Counted from the first letter of the stretch, positions 1 through 9,356 are shown. The stretch: DNA of 64,000 nt from Cognatiyoonia koreensis (GCF_900109295.1 NZ_FOIZ01000001.1:992001-1056000); one strand, 5' to 3'. Notes: generated by a model not told the origin, from the letters alone. Translations and numbers: made by a program.

Positions 1-440
1 GCTGTCCGGAAGAACAGACCGTCGTCTTCAGCTGTCGACAAGCCGGGTGATGTCGCGGACGGCGAAATCATGACGACCCCGTTCGGGCGTGCGACGTTCT
101 GCAGGATTGCGCCGGTGACACCGGAACAATCCGCACCCATGATCGCGTTCACACCGTCGGATGTGATCAGACGTTCAGCAGCAGCTGTCGCGGCACCGGA
201 GTCGATGCAGGTGGAGTCGCCGCGCACGGATGTGACTGTTGCACCGTCCAGCAACATTCCGGATTCAGTGACTTCGGCCATTGCCAGCTCAGCGCCGGCA
301 CCCATGGCCGGTGTGATCGATTCCAGCGGGCCGGTGAAGCCCAGGATGACGCCGATCTTTACGTCGGTCGCGTGGCCATCTGCCAGTGCGCCGCCTGCGA
401 TCAATGCGGTGGCCGCAGAGGCCATCAGTAGTTTTTTCAT
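1..440 (-). CDS. ABC transporter substrate-binding protein, LivJ-like (partial, C-terminus beyond window)
   Basis: The minus strand reads from an ATG at 440 without a stop to the left edge, so only about the first 146 residues are present. The product starts with a clear Sec signal peptide (MKKLLMASAATALIAGGALA, cleaved before DGH). It then reads KIGVILGFTGPLES and a stretch with GAELAMAEV, typical of periplasmic-binding-protein type 1 receptors for branched-chain amino acids, amides or urea. A good ribosome binding site (AGGGAGAA) lies just upstream of the start. The role is to capture a small substrate in the periplasm for an ABC importer whose permease and ATPase genes are not in view. The overlapping plus-strand reading frame is an antisense shadow. 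The substrate cannot be told from this fragment. Confidence 0.85.
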   Translation of the reverse strand, partial: MKKLLMASAATALIAGGALADGHATDVKIGVILGFTGPLESITPAMGAGAELAMAEVTESGMLLDGATVTSVRGDSTCIDSGAATAAAERLITSDGVNAIMGADCSGVTGAILQNVARPNGVVMISPSATSPGLSTAEDDGLFFRT

Positions 441-567
441 GAGTATTCTCCCTATCGGATACGTTTTATCCTGATGGGAGACCTTAGCAGCGGCAGCAGG
501 AATGAAAAGTGCTATCACGCAGGAAATCCGGTTGTTTCACCTGTCTTTTTCGGCAAATAAGCCTGCC

Positions 568-1656
568 TTAGTCCCGGAAGATCGCCGTTGATACGGTGTA
601 GCGCATGACTTGCATGTCGCTGACGCTGATCTGGTCCCGTTTGAGATCGGCCACGGTTGGTTTCGTCGGATTGGTTCCGATATCTTTGAGGAAGATCGCA
701 GATGCCACTGCCTGATCCAACTTTGCGATATTTCGCGCATTTGGCGTTGCGAATTCGCTTAGATCAATTCCCTGAAGTGTTTCGCAGGCGGCAAGATCGC
801 AGGTGAAACGAACATTTATATGGGTGATGAAGTCGATATCCGTCAGCAGGATGGTATTGCCGTCATGGTTGATCGAAGGTCCGGTTTCAGCAGGAACCCA
901 ACCGGTTCCGCTTTCGTCTTTGACGTAGTTCGTGTTCGTGCCTGTATATTCGTTTCTGACTGTAAGCGCATATGAACCTGCCAGTTCCGGAAATTGTGCG
1001 GTGATCGCCGCCTTGATTGCTTCTTCTTCGTTGGACCTGTGCCACTGTTCGTCAGCGCTGGACCAGCGATACGGTAGATCAACGTCGAAGCTGTATTGAT
1101 AGTCGCGATACTGCGTTGGGAGGACGATCCCGAATTGATCGGTATTGCTTGCGATTTTGTCTTTCAGTGCTTCGGCTTCGTCCATAGTGAGAGAGTCTGT
1201 GACGACGCGGACAGCGCGAGCGTTGGGGCGCAGTTCTGACAGATCCATGCGGCGCGTGCGGCAATAGGCATGCTCGCCGATCATCCGTTGGTCTTTGACC
1301 ACCCAAAGGGCTTTGCCCGCGCCACCGCAATACATGGGTTGCGCATCGATGTTGAACATTTCCCCAAGAAAGCGCCGGCCGTAGATACCGATTTCCGCGG
1401 CTGCGACGGTTTGAGGCTCCGTAACTGCGAACCAGCCGTCACTGCCGTCCTGGAACACGAAGACGTCCGCTTGCGCGGGAGTCGTATCCAGAAGCGTGAA
1501 CAGGCTGACCCGCTCTAATTTGGCGAGTGCGCGATATTCAGCGATGGCACCGAACGTAAGTTGGTAGACCGTCACCACAACGACAATAAAGCCGATAAGA
1601 AATCCGACGCCGATACGTCCAAAGACCTGCCGATTTGAAACCGGTTTCCGCGTCAT
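568..1656 (-). CDS. membrane-anchored protein of unknown function
   Basis: A 362-residue product that I do not recognise. It has one hydrophobic segment near the N-terminus (about residues 12-34, rich in Ile, Val and Phe), which should anchor it in the inner membrane. A largely soluble domain of about 325 residues should then face the periplasm, with several cysteines (for example YCGGAGK, YCRTRR, CDLAACE). The start codon overlaps the stop of the upstream regulator gene (ATGA at 1653-1656), so the two are translationally coupled and probably work together. No catalytic motif is obvious. The cysteines in an exported domain could form disulphides, which is inference only. Confidence 0.75.
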   Translation of the reverse strand: MTRKPVSNRQVFGRIGVGFLIGFIVVVVTVYQLTFGAIAEYRALAKLERVSLFTLLDTTPAQADVFVFQDGSDGWFAVTEPQTVAAAEIGIYGRRFLGEMFNIDAQPMYCGGAGKALWVVKDQRMIGEHAYCRTRRMDLSELRPNARAVRVVTDSLTMDEAEALKDKIASNTDQFGIVLPTQYRDYQYSFDVDLPYRWSSADEQWHRSNEEEAIKAAITAQFPELAGSYALTVRNEYTGTNTNYVKDESGTGWVPAETGPSINHDGNTILLTDIDFITHINVRFTCDLAACETLQGIDLSEFATPNARNIAKLDQAVASAIFLKDIGTNPTKPTVADLKRDQISVSDMQVMRYTVSTAIFRD

Positions 1657-2654
1657 ACTGACAGGCGTGCAGCCTGCGTTCCGCGTTCACGGTATGGTGT
1701 GGTGTGGTAATGTGACCGGTAGCATTTTGAGAAATGCGATGGTGATGCAAAACCGCAGGCGAGCGCGACATTGATGACTGTCATATCCGTCTGCATCAGC
1801 AGATTGCGGGCCTTTTGCAGGCGCAGTTCCATGTAATAGCGCTTTGGGCTTCTGGACAGGTAGCGGCGAAAGAGCCGTTCCAGCTGCCGCGTGCTCATCC
1901 CGACGTCTTTGGCAAGGACGGCGGGGCTGATGGGCTCTTCGATGTTCTGTTCCATCATTTGAATGACACGCGACAGTTTTGGGTGGCGCACGCCGATCCG
2001 GGTCGGGATTGACAGGCGTTGCGTGTCCTGGTCGGTGCGGATCGACGAATAGATCAACTGGTCGGCCACCGCATTTGCCAGTTCTTCGCCGTGATCGTCG
2101 GCAACGATCTTGAGCATCATATCGATGGAGGCTGTGCCGCCCGCTGTCGTGATCCGGTTGCCGTCGATCACGAAAACAGATTTCGTCAGGATCACATCTT
2201 CGAATTCTTCAACGAAACTGTCCTGGTTTTCCCAATGGATCGTCGCTTTCTTTCCGTCGAGCAGGCCAGCCTTCGCCATGGTGTAGCCGGCCGTACAAAG
2301 ACCGGCGATCGTTACACCGCGCCGTGCCTCGCGCCGGATCCAGTTGAGCGTTCGCTTGGTTGTGGCTTCGGCGACGTCGATCCCACCGCATAGCATGACC
2401 GTGTCGTCGCGATCCAGCTCTGTCAGGTCATCTTGTAGTTGGAACACGCAACCATTCGAACAAAGCGCCGTTTCCCCGCCTTCGCCAATGATGCGCCAGC
2501 TATAGAGTTCGCGTCCTGCGGTACGATTCGCGATGCGGAGGCTTTCGACCGCACTTGCGAAGCAAAGCATGGTGAATTGGTTCATGAGCACAAATACGAA
2601 CCGGCGCGGTTTTCCGTTGTGCTGAACAGCGATAGTCTGAGATTCGATCGGCAT
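1653..2654 (-). CDS. GlxA family AraC-type transcriptional regulator
   Basis: A 333-residue regulator with a DJ-1/PfpI-like N-terminal domain (about residues 15-200, with the family signature GLCTAGYTMAKAGLLDG followed by ATIHWEN) and a C-terminal AraC/XylS double helix-turn-helix (about 225-325, with RQLERLFRRYL and ACGFASPSHFSKCYR). This architecture is that of GbdR, CdhR and ArgR, regulators that sense nitrogen-containing metabolites such as glycine betaine or arginine. It is transcribed away from the DAHP synthase gene and is coupled by a 4-base overlap to the unknown membrane protein. A Shine-Dalgarno-like AGGACA precedes the ATG. The ligand is unknown. Confidence 0.9.
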   Translation of the reverse strand: MPIESQTIAVQHNGKPRRFVFVLMNQFTMLCFASAVESLRIANRTAGRELYSWRIIGEGGETALCSNGCVFQLQDDLTELDRDDTVMLCGGIDVAEATTKRTLNWIRREARRGVTIAGLCTAGYTMAKAGLLDGKKATIHWENQDSFVEEFEDVILTKSVFVIDGNRITTAGGTASIDMMLKIVADDHGEELANAVADQLIYSSIRTDQDTQRLSIPTRIGVRHPKLSRVIQMMEQNIEEPISPAVLAKDVGMSTRQLERLFRRYLSRSPKRYYMELRLQKARNLLMQTDMTVINVALACGFASPSHFSKCYRSHYHTTPYRERGTQAARLSV

Positions 2655-2830
2655 AAATTGTCCTGCGCCGTAGTTGCCGCCACAGCCAACACGTTTTGCA
2701 GCTTGGGTTCAATAGCGATAACATGAATGGTGCCCCTTTGTGAGGGAGGCATTTTGCGTTGGACCTGACCGCATTGGGCTGTATACGGTGCCTCTGAAAT
2801 CGCAAATTCAAGTGTAAATGGAGCAAGACA

Positions 2831-4201
2831 ATGGCTGACTGGCAAAAATCTGACTGGCGCAAAATGCCCCGGGTCCAGATGCCTGAATATACTGACGCTG
2901 CTGCGTTGGAGTCTGTAGAAGGCCGTCTTGCCAGCTATCCGCCATTGGTTTTTGCAGGCGAAGCCCGCCGGCTGAAAGACCATCTGGCCAAGGTAAGCCG
3001 GGGCGATGCATTCTTGTTGCAGGGCGGCGACTGTGCTGAAAGCTTTGAAGAGTTCAACGCCGACACGATCCGTGACACCTTCAAGGTCATGCTGCAGATG
3101 GCCATGGTTCTGACCTACGGTGCAAAAGTGCCTGTGGTCAAAGTGGGACGGATGGCTGGCCAGATGGCAAAACCCCGGTCTGCCCCGACCGAAACTGTCG
3201 ATGGCGTGGAACTGCCTAGCTACCGTGGTGACATCATCAACGGTTTTGACTTCACCTCTGACTCCCGCATTCCTGATCCTGAGCGGATGCTACAGGCCTA
3301 TTTGCAGGCCGCGGCCACGCTGAACCTGCTGCGCGCCTTTTCTACGGGTGGTTATGCCGATGTACGCAAAGTGCATCAGTGGACGCTTGGTTTCACGGAC
3401 GCGAATGAGGTCAAGAAATACAGCGAGATGGCCGCCCGTATCGGCGATACGCTTGATTTCATGAAAGCGGCCGGGCTTGACGGTGACACCAACCACGAAT
3501 TGCAGACTGTTGAATTCTACACATCGCATGAAGCCTTGCTGCTGGAATATGAAGAGGCGTTGACCCGCATGGATTCGACGTCTGGCAATTGGCTTGCAGG
3601 TTCCGGCCATATGATCTGGATCGGTGACCGGACACGCCAGCCTGACGGTGCGCATGTTGAATTCTGTAAGGGCGTGCTGAACCCAATCGGGTTGAAGTGC
3701 GGCCCCTCGATGACAAGTGGCCATCTGAAATCGCTCATGTCGTCACTAAATCCCAACAACGAGGCGGGTCGCCTGACTTTGATCGCTCGCTTTGGTGCCG
3801 GTTCCGTTGGTGAGCACCTGCCGCGCCTGATTAAGGCCGTGGAAGAAGAGGGTGCCAATGTCGTTTGGACTTGTGATGCCATGCACGGCAACACCATCAA
3901 GTCCTCCACCGGCTACAAGACCCGTCCTTTCGAGTCGGTTCTGCGCGAAGTGAAAGAATTCTTTGCCGTACATAATGCTGAAGGTACTGTTCCCGGTGGT
4001 GTCCATTTCGAGATGACCGGCAAGGATGTCACGGAATGCACCGGGGGCGTTCGTGCTGTTACAGACGAAGATCTATCGGATCGCTATCACACGGCCTGTG
4101 ATCCACGCCTGAATGCAAGCCAGTCGCTTGAGTTGGCGTTTCTGGTTGCGGAAGAATTGTCAAAGCGGCGCACCCAACTGGACGCAGCAAAAGCGAGCTA
4201 A
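2831..4201 (+). CDS. aroG: class II 3-deoxy-7-phosphoheptulonate (DAHP) synthase
   Basis: A 456-residue enzyme that condenses phosphoenolpyruvate with erythrose 4-phosphate, the first step of the shikimate pathway for aromatic amino acids. It belongs to the plant/Mycobacterium-like class II family: the N-terminus has the conserved [10 protein letters not shown] segment, QGGDCAE at residues 64-70 (the Cys is a metal ligand in the family), KCGPSM, and [12 protein letters not shown] with a metal-binding His. Length matches the family. GGAG lies 7 bases before the ATG, and an intrinsic terminator follows the stop. The gene is divergent from the GlxA-type regulator. A second shikimate gene, aroQ, lies 26 kb away. 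The symbol follows the class II enzyme of M. tuberculosis. Confidence 0.95.
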   Translation: MADWQKSDWRKMPRVQMPEYTDAAALESVEGRLASYPPLVFAGEARRLKDHLAKVSRGDAFLLQGGDCAESFEEFNADTIRDTFKVMLQMAMVLTYGAKVPVVKVGRMAGQMAKPRSAPTETVDGVELPSYRGDIINGFDFTSDSRIPDPERMLQAYLQAAATLNLLRAFSTGGYADVRKVHQWTLGFTDANEVKKYSEMAARIGDTLDFMKAAGLDGDTNHELQTVEFYTSHEALLLEYEEALTRMDSTSGNWLAGSGHMIWIGDRTRQPDGAHVEFCKGVLNPIGLKCGPSMTSGHLKSLMSSLNPNNEAGRLTLIARFGAGSVGEHLPRLIKAVEEEGANVVWTCDAMHGNTIKSSTGYKTRPFESVLREVKEFFAVHNAEGTVPGGVHFEMTGKDVTECTGGVRAVTDEDLSDRYHTACDPRLNASQSLELAFLVAEELSKRRTQLDAAKAS

Positions 4202-4230
4202 GTCAGATTTAATGACTTCGATGATGAGAG

Positions 4231-4262
4231 AGGCCTTGCCTGAAAAGGGGGAGGCCTTTTTC
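4231..4262 (+). terminator. Rho-independent terminator after the DAHP synthase gene
   Basis: The hexamer AGGCCT at 4231-4236 pairs with AGGCCT at 4252-4257, one more T-G pair extends the stem inward, and the right arm runs into a T tract (4257-4261). The T tract is only on the plus strand, so it ends the DAHP synthase transcript and not that of the convergent PAS gene, whose stop codon lies immediately to the right. Confidence 0.75.
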
Positions 4263-4263
4263 A

Positions 4264-4944
4264 TTACTGGCTGATCGCCGGTTCAGCCTGATCATCATAG
4301 CTGGTGTTGTCGACGACCAGCCGGATGTTGGGTTGGGTGGTCTCATGCCCGTCCAGTGTTTTACTGCGTTGTCCGCCCCGACGATCTGGAAAATAGCCTT
4401 CCTGAATATCGCAAAGCAGATCGCGGTTCTGGTCAATTTCCCATTTGTGCGCTTTTGGTTTCAGCACTTTTTCAGGGACGATAACACCAATGATCCGGCT
4501 CAATGCGCCCTCTGCGTCGCGCATGGGCAGAAGCAGGCATTCGGCGCGCACGGCTTTGCGCCCGAAGCCTTGTGGCGCTGAGAGCGGGATACGCACGATT
4601 GCAGGGAGCGCCAAAGTCGCATCGATCAGTTCCATTATCGTGTCCTGTGCGCGGGACGCGAAGAAAATTGCAAATGACTGCCCACGGGGATCGCTGCGAA
4701 GCATCTCGTGCAGCTTCTGACCGGCGACACGGACACGCGCCGAACAAGGTTCGGTCACATGCAGCATGAATGTATAAGGCAGCGCGAGGTCCATCTGCAT
4801 CGGGTCCAATCGGTGACGCAGCGGCGTGAGTTCATTGCCGCACATCCTACGCCAATTCTGTTCCACCGAGCGCAGAATGTCCTGACCGGCCTGATCGAGG
4901 ATCGTGTCGCCTTGGTTGTGAGAATTGCGAAGAATAGGGCCCAT
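4264..4944 (-). CDS. PAS domain-containing protein (PAS_5/DUF1388-like)
   Basis: A 226-residue soluble protein resembling the alphaproteobacterial PAS_5 family: a central region (about residues 35-160) with LLPMRDAEGALSRIIGVI and a conserved ARVRVAGQKLHEM segment, then a polar tail. Such proteins carry a lone PAS sensor-type fold without an output domain; some occur next to cell-cycle or motility genes, but the function is generally unknown. It converges on the DAHP synthase gene and is divergent from yicC. The tail after residue 165 is rich in charged and polar residues and looks disordered. The family assignment is from memory of the pattern, so moderate confidence. Confidence 0.7.
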   Translation of the reverse strand: MGPILRNSHNQGDTILDQAGQDILRSVEQNWRRMCGNELTPLRHRLDPMQMDLALPYTFMLHVTEPCSARVRVAGQKLHEMLRSDPRGQSFAIFFASRAQDTIMELIDATLALPAIVRIPLSAPQGFGRKAVRAECLLLPMRDAEGALSRIIGVIVPEKVLKPKAHKWEIDQNRDLLCDIQEGYFPDRRGGQRSKTLDGHETTQPNIRLVVDNTSYDDQAEPAISQ

Positions 4945-5109
4945 CTTTCCTTTGATCCGTGTTGTGATTGCTTGCAGGAACTATGCATTAACGGCTTGTT
5001 CATATCACTTAAGAAAGAATTAATGGGTTAATGCAGCGTCCGGCGGGACTTGCCCTTTGATCCGCTTTTCCCTTAGGTGCGTGCGACACTGACCCGAGGA
5101 CGAGACCGT

Positions 5110-5997
5110 ATGATCCATTCGATGACCGCTTACGCCAGCAAGACCGGCGCATTGGATGGCATGTCTTGGATGTGGGAAATGCGCGGCGTTAATGCGCGTG
5201 GGTTAGACATACGGCTGCGTTTGCCAGACGGGCTGGACGGGCTGGAAACTGCACTTCGCACAGCAATGAAGGCCCATTTGAAGCGCGGCAGCATTACTGT
5301 GTCCCTGCGTCTGACGCGCGACGACAATGATCAGGGACTTGCGTTGGACGAGGCGCAGCTGGACCGCGTGCTTGCGGCCCTGGATACGGTGCAGGACCGC
5401 GCTTTTTCCATGGGTGTGACCCTTGGCCAGCCGACTGCCGCTGACGTCTTGGGACATCGGGGCGTTGTCGTGCAGGGCAAGTCGAACACCGATGACGGAG
5501 CACTTGTCAAAGCGCTCATCGCTGAAATCGAACCGATGCTGGCAGATTTCGTGGCGATGCGCGCTGCGGAGGGCGAAGCGATTGAGGTAATGCTCAAAGG
5601 CCAATTGGCCGAGATTGACGACCTTGTGGTTGCCGCCGACAAGGCCGTTATGGCCCGCAAGGATGTCGCCGCGCAGAATTTCCGTGACGCAGTCGCCCGC
5701 GTGGTCAGCGAAGCTGAACTTGATGAGGCACGCCTTGTGCAGGAACTGGCGATGCTTGCGGTCAAACAGGACGTGACCGAGGAAATCGATCGCTTGAAGG
5801 CGCATATCGATGCCGCCCGTGACATGATTGCAAGCGACACACCCATGGGTCGCAAGCTGGATTTCCTGGCACAGGAATTTAACCGCGAGGCGAATACGCT
5901 TTGTTCTAAGTCGCAAAATACCGCGCTAACAGCGCTTGGATTGGATCTGAAGGCTGTGATCGACCAGATGCGTGAACAGATACAGAATGTGGAATAA
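5110..5997 (+). CDS. yicC: YicC/YloC family endoribonuclease
   Basis: Product of 295 residues beginning MIHSMTAYA, the near-invariant start of this family (usually 285-295 residues). The reading frame is open further upstream to a GTG at 5077, but the ATG at 5110 has GAGGA at the right distance and matches the family N-terminus. The C-terminal half carries the conserved GRKLDFLAQEFNREANTLCSKS motif. YicC proteins are metal-dependent endoribonucleases that act on small regulatory RNAs and mRNA. The stop codon is 3 bases before gmk, an arrangement seen in many proteobacteria, so yicC-gmk-gamma carbonic anhydrase form an operon. Confidence 0.93.
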   Translation: MIHSMTAYASKTGALDGMSWMWEMRGVNARGLDIRLRLPDGLDGLETALRTAMKAHLKRGSITVSLRLTRDDNDQGLALDEAQLDRVLAALDTVQDRAFSMGVTLGQPTAADVLGHRGVVVQGKSNTDDGALVKALIAEIEPMLADFVAMRAAEGEAIEVMLKGQLAEIDDLVVAADKAVMARKDVAAQNFRDAVARVVSEAELDEARLVQELAMLAVKQDVTEEIDRLKAHIDAARDMIASDTPMGRKLDFLAQEFNREANTLCSKSQNTALTALGLDLKAVIDQMREQIQNVE

Positions 5998-6000
5998 CTG

Positions 6001-6636
6001 ATGGATCGTCGGGGCCTATTGATCGTTCTGTCGTCACCGTCAGGTGCTGGAAAATCAACTTTGACTGGTCGATTGCGGGATTGGGATGACAGCCTGCGGT
6101 TTTCGGTGTCAGCAACCACGCGGGAGCCACGTGACGGCGAAGTCGATGGGGAACATTATTTCTTTGTCAGCGTCGATGAATTTCAACGTCAGGTGAATGA
6201 TCGCGAAATGCTGGAGCATGCGCGGGTCTTTGGCAATTACTACGGATCACCCAAGGCCCCGGTCAAAGCGGCCATCGATGCCGGAAAAGACGTGCTGTTT
6301 GATATCGATTGGCAGGGTGCCCAGCAGATCGCGACATCGGATCTCAAGGACCATGTATTGTCGATCTTCATCCTGCCGCCGTCGATCTCGGAACTGCACC
6401 GGCGCCTTGTCAGCCGTGGACAGGATGATGCGACGGTCATCGAAGGGCGGATGCAGAAATCATGGGACGAGATCAGTCATTGGGACAGTTATGACTATGT
6501 GCTGATAAATGACGATCTGGACGAAACAGAAGCGCGTCTGAAAACGATCATCAGTGCGGAAAGACTTCGGGCATCCCAGCAGCCGGGATTGATGGATCAT
6601 GTTCGGCGACTGCAACAGGAATTCGAGGAACGCTGA
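6001..6636 (+). CDS. gmk: guanylate kinase
   Basis: A 211-residue enzyme that phosphorylates GMP to GDP with ATP in purine nucleotide metabolism. The P-loop SPSGAGKS is at residues 12-19, followed by [22 protein letters not shown], which carries the GMP-binding Arg, Glu and Tyr residues. [10 protein letters not shown] is the conserved Walker-B-like stretch. The start lies 3 bases after yicC, and the stop overlaps the next start by one base (TGATG). Length is standard. Confidence 0.96.
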   Translation: MDRRGLLIVLSSPSGAGKSTLTGRLRDWDDSLRFSVSATTREPRDGEVDGEHYFFVSVDEFQRQVNDREMLEHARVFGNYYGSPKAPVKAAIDAGKDVLFDIDWQGAQQIATSDLKDHVLSIFILPPSISELHRRLVSRGQDDATVIEGRMQKSWDEISHWDSYDYVLINDDLDETEARLKTIISAERLRASQQPGLMDHVRRLQQEFEER

Positions 6637-7157
6637 TGCTGTATGAATTGGATGGAGAGTCGCCTGAAGTCGCGGATGATGCATGGGTCGCGCCGGGTTG
6701 CCATATCATTGGCAAGGTCAAGTTGCATGCGCGTAGTTCTGTTTGGTTTAACAGTACCTTACGCGGCGATAATGAAGTGATCGAGGTCGGGTCTGGCAGC
6801 AACGTGCAAGAGAACTGCGTGATGCATACCGACATGGGTTTTCCATTGACGATTGGCGCAGGTTGCACGATCGGCCATAAAGCAATGCTGCACGGGTGCA
6901 CGATCGGCGAGAACACTTTGATCGGGATGGGTGCCACGGTGCTGAATGGTGCCGTGATTGGTCGCGATTGCCTGATCGGGGCAGGGGCGTTGATCCCGGA
7001 GGGGAAAGAGATTCCTGACGGTAGTCTGGTGATGGGCATGCCCGGCAAAGTGGTGCGCAGTCTTGATGTAGGCGCGATCGAAGCGCTTAAGGCATCTGCA
7101 TTGCACTATCAGCAAAACGCCGTGCGCTTTGCGAAGGGTCTGAAGGCCGTCGATTAA
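6636..7157 (+). CDS. gamma carbonic anhydrase family protein
   Basis: A 173-residue left-handed beta-helix protein made of hexapeptide repeats (for example [26 protein letters not shown]). The three zinc-ligand histidines of gamma carbonic anhydrases are present at residues 64, 81 and 86. Family members (YrdA, PaaY, CaiE) include real carbonic anhydrases and proteins of unclear activity, so catalysis is likely but not certain. Translation is coupled to gmk by TGATG. The stop codon shares four bases with that of the convergent unknown gene on the other strand. Confidence 0.92.
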   Translation: MLYELDGESPEVADDAWVAPGCHIIGKVKLHARSSVWFNSTLRGDNEVIEVGSGSNVQENCVMHTDMGFPLTIGAGCTIGHKAMLHGCTIGENTLIGMGATVLNGAVIGRDCLIGAGALIPEGKEIPDGSLVMGMPGKVVRSLDVGAIEALKASALHYQQNAVRFAKGLKAVD

Positions 7158-7627
7158 AGGTCGGGAAAGATCTTTGAAAGATCAACAATGTCGAAATCAA
7201 GCTGCGGCGCGATTTGCGAAACTTCTTCGCGGATCAGTTCGACATTCGGGATGTTATTCGTCAGTACGCGATAACTGCCAGTGTATACCATCTGGCCGAG
7301 TTTGCGGGCGATTTCGACAGCGTCGAATTCGCGGGTCACGAGCGTGGACAGAATAACGGTCGGATTATGTTTCCGAATGAAGCACGTATCAATGTCTGAC
7401 ACGTCGGCAAACATGAAACCTTCGATGGAAGGGATAATCCGGCCTGCTGCTTCCCAGTCGCGCAGGTCTCCGATCACAAGCGTCAGCGGGACAATTTTGC
7501 CCTCCATGACCTGGTCGTCATTGGTCGCCGTGTTGAACTCCAGCATCGCTTTCAGAACCTTGATCTCCCCCAGCCACAAAAAAATGATTAATCCAGCGGC
7601 AGTACAAACACCAGATACATAGTTCAA
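7154..7627 (-). CDS. hypothetical protein, possibly membrane-tethered
   Basis: A product of up to 157 residues that I do not recognise. If the ATG at 7627 is used, the N-terminus has a short hydrophobic stretch (about residues 8-20) that could be an anchor. A later in-frame ATG at 7546 would give a purely soluble protein of about 130 residues; neither start has a strong ribosome binding site. The soluble part alternates predicted strands and helices ([34 protein letters not shown]) in a way loosely like a response-regulator receiver fold, but without its acidic triad. It converges on the gamma carbonic anhydrase gene (shared TTAA stop) and is divergent from phoR. Confidence 0.6.
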   Translation of the reverse strand: MNYVSGVCTAAGLIIFLWLGEIKVLKAMLEFNTATNDDQVMEGKIVPLTLVIGDLRDWEAAGRIIPSIEGFMFADVSDIDTCFIRKHNPTVILSTLVTREFDAVEIARKLGQMVYTGSYRVLTNNIPNVELIREEVSQIAPQLDFDIVDLSKIFPDL

Positions 7628-7710
7628 GTGGGAATTATATGGGAATAACCACTGTCATTTGCCATTTTCCAACGTTATGACGTTGCGAGTTTTGTTCCGG
7701 GAGAACGCTT

Positions 7711-8748
7711 TTGAATGGCGTGCTAGACGCTGAATTAATTGAGACTCTTCCGTTCCCGGTTCTGGTGATCGGCGACGATCAGATGATCGCGGCCACAAAC
7801 GCGACGTCGCGTCAGCTATTGGGTGATCACGTTGTCGGGCGACATTTTAGCACTGCACTTCGCCAGCCAGCACTGCTGGACCGAATCGAAGCGGTCATGG
7901 CGAATGGTGCGCCGCTCGAAGCATCGTATCTTGGCCGAGAGGCAGGGCGCGACACAACTTACACCGTCCATATCGCATCGGCGGGGCAAGCGGTTGTCCT
8001 GACATTTCAGGATCGCACAGCGGCGGAAGACATTTATCAGTTTCGGACAGATTTCGTGGCGAACGTCAGCCACGAGTTGCGGACACCACTTACCGCACTG
8101 CTTGGCTTCATCGAAACCTTGCGCGGCCCGGCGCGTGATGACGCCGCTGCCCGTGACCGGTTTCTTGAGGTCATGGCACGTGAGGCGGGGCGCATGGCGC
8201 GATTGGTCGATGATCTGCTATCGCTTAGCCGGTTGGAAGCGAAAGAACGTGTCCGCCCATCCGGCAGTGTTGTCCTTGCAAACGTTGCACAGAGCGCGCT
8301 TGCTGAATTGCAGCCGGTCACAGATGCTGCTGGTGCGACAATCCGTTTCGAAGATCAAAGCGGTGGTGCCAACATCGCTGCGGAAGCGGGAGAATTGCGT
8401 CAGGTTATCGCAAATCTCATCGAAAATGCTGTTAAGTACAGCGAACCAGGAAGCGAAATCGCCCTATCATTAAATGCACCGGCGCATGAAGCACGGCTGC
8501 GGGGCGTCGGGGTGCGTCTGGTGGTTCGGGACGCAGGATTTGGGATTGCGCCGCATCACATTGCCCGTCTGACTGAACGGTTCTACCGCGTAGACAATCA
8601 CCGGTCGCGCGAAGTTGGTGGGACGGGTCTTGGTCTTGCGATTGTCAAACACATCGTCAACCGTCACAGGGGTCGATTGCTGATAGAAAGCATCGAAGGC
8701 GAGGGGACAACCGTGACGGTGATCCTGCCGGTTCTGGACGATCAGTAA
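7711..8748 (+). CDS. phoR: phosphate regulon sensor histidine kinase PhoR-like, without membrane segments
   Basis: A 345-residue histidine kinase starting at TTG, supported by GGGAG 7 bases upstream. Order: PAS-like sensor region (about residues 8-105), HisKA with phosphoacceptor His121 in NVSHELRTP, and HATPase with NLIENAVKYS (N box), DAGFGIAPHHIARLTERFYR (G1/F box) and GGTGLGLAIVKHI (G2). This PAS-HisKA-HATPase layout is that of PhoR, which phosphorylates PhoB. However, no transmembrane helix is visible, whereas E. coli PhoR has a membrane N-terminus. Its location beside pstSCAB-phoU-phoB supports the name. A CTGTCAT half-site at 7652-7658 hints at PhoB control. The end overlaps the convergent downstream gene by 7 bases. 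Confidence 0.9.
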   Translation: MNGVLDAELIETLPFPVLVIGDDQMIAATNATSRQLLGDHVVGRHFSTALRQPALLDRIEAVMANGAPLEASYLGREAGRDTTYTVHIASAGQAVVLTFQDRTAAEDIYQFRTDFVANVSHELRTPLTALLGFIETLRGPARDDAAARDRFLEVMAREAGRMARLVDDLLSLSRLEAKERVRPSGSVVLANVAQSALAELQPVTDAAGATIRFEDQSGGANIAAEAGELRQVIANLIENAVKYSEPGSEIALSLNAPAHEARLRGVGVRLVVRDAGFGIAPHHIARLTERFYRVDNHRSREVGGTGLGLAIVKHIVNRHRGRLLIESIEGEGTTVTVILPVLDDQ

Positions 8749-9152
8749 AGGCTTTGGAGACCTGACAGTTTATAGGCCGCGTTGACGAAGGCATAGCCCA
8801 GCGCGTAGCCGATCACGTAACTGGCAAACATGATGTTCGTGGCGTAGTTGCGCGCTCGGTTCCAGATCACGCCCGCAAGTCCGACGATCAGGGCACCATT
8901 TCCAAATCCAAACATGAACCAGACACCCAGCTGTTCGTCGCCTTCGCTGAAATAGCCCGGATCGAAGACCATCTGCGTGAGTGCGGCAAACAGGACGCCG
9001 AGCGGTAGGAGGAAAAAGGATACGAAACACGCAAGAAGAATCGCAGGAACCGAGCGGCCGATTGGCGTTTCATTTATCTCAACACGCTGGATCGGTGCGG
9101 GGGTGTCCCGATTGATTGCGTTCAGGCGTTCGACATAGTTCACGGTGGTCAT
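8742..9152 (-). CDS. small multi-pass membrane protein of unknown function
   Basis: A 136-residue product with about 30 polar N-terminal residues and three likely transmembrane helices (about residues 34-60, 78-97 and 104-125), the last two rich in Gly and small residues. I do not recognise the family. It sits on the opposite strand between phoR and pstS, its stop overlaps the end of phoR by 7 bases, and it is divergent from the pst operon. It could share regulation with pstS, since the Pho box lies in the same intergenic region, but the boxes are placed closer to pstS. Confidence 0.7.
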   Translation of the reverse strand: MTTVNYVERLNAINRDTPAPIQRVEINETPIGRSVPAILLACFVSFFLLPLGVLFAALTQMVFDPGYFSEGDEQLGVWFMFGFGNGALIVGLAGVIWNRARNYATNIMFASYVIGYALGYAFVNAAYKLSGLQSLY

Positions 9153-9242
9153 GCGTATCTTTCGTTTGTTTTCGTAGTCTTACGAGAGAAATTTGGCGCC
9201 GTTGTGGCGTGAGTTTGATACCATTCTCCCTGTCTCCGCGTC

Positions 9243-9282
9243 TTGTCATAAAAGTTTTACACAACCGTCACAAAAGCTTTGT
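9243..9282 (+). promoter_or_regulatory. Pho box (four 7-bp units at 11-bp spacing) upstream of pstS
   Basis: Four heptamers, TTGTCAT (9243-9249), GTTTTAC (9254-9260), CCGTCAC (9265-9271) and GCTTTGT (9276-9282), are separated by exactly four bases each: AAAA, ACAA, AAAA. The 11-base period of a 7-mer plus an A-rich 4-mer is the known PhoB-binding pattern (consensus CTGTCAT-AAAA-CTGTCAC). The first and third units match best. The pstS start lies about 75 bases downstream, so phosphorylated PhoB should activate pstSCAB-phoU-phoB, including its own gene. Confidence 0.75.
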
Positions 9283-9356
9283 CGAGCAGGGCGAAAACGC
9301 TGGCAATGGTGCCATGGCTCGCTTGGTGCCGATGCTTGACAGACAGGAGTTTTGAC

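Noticed and set aside
70..474. Plus-strand 134-residue frame at the left edge
   Set aside because: It is antisense to a clear LivJ-like gene with signal peptide and ribosome binding site on the minus strand.
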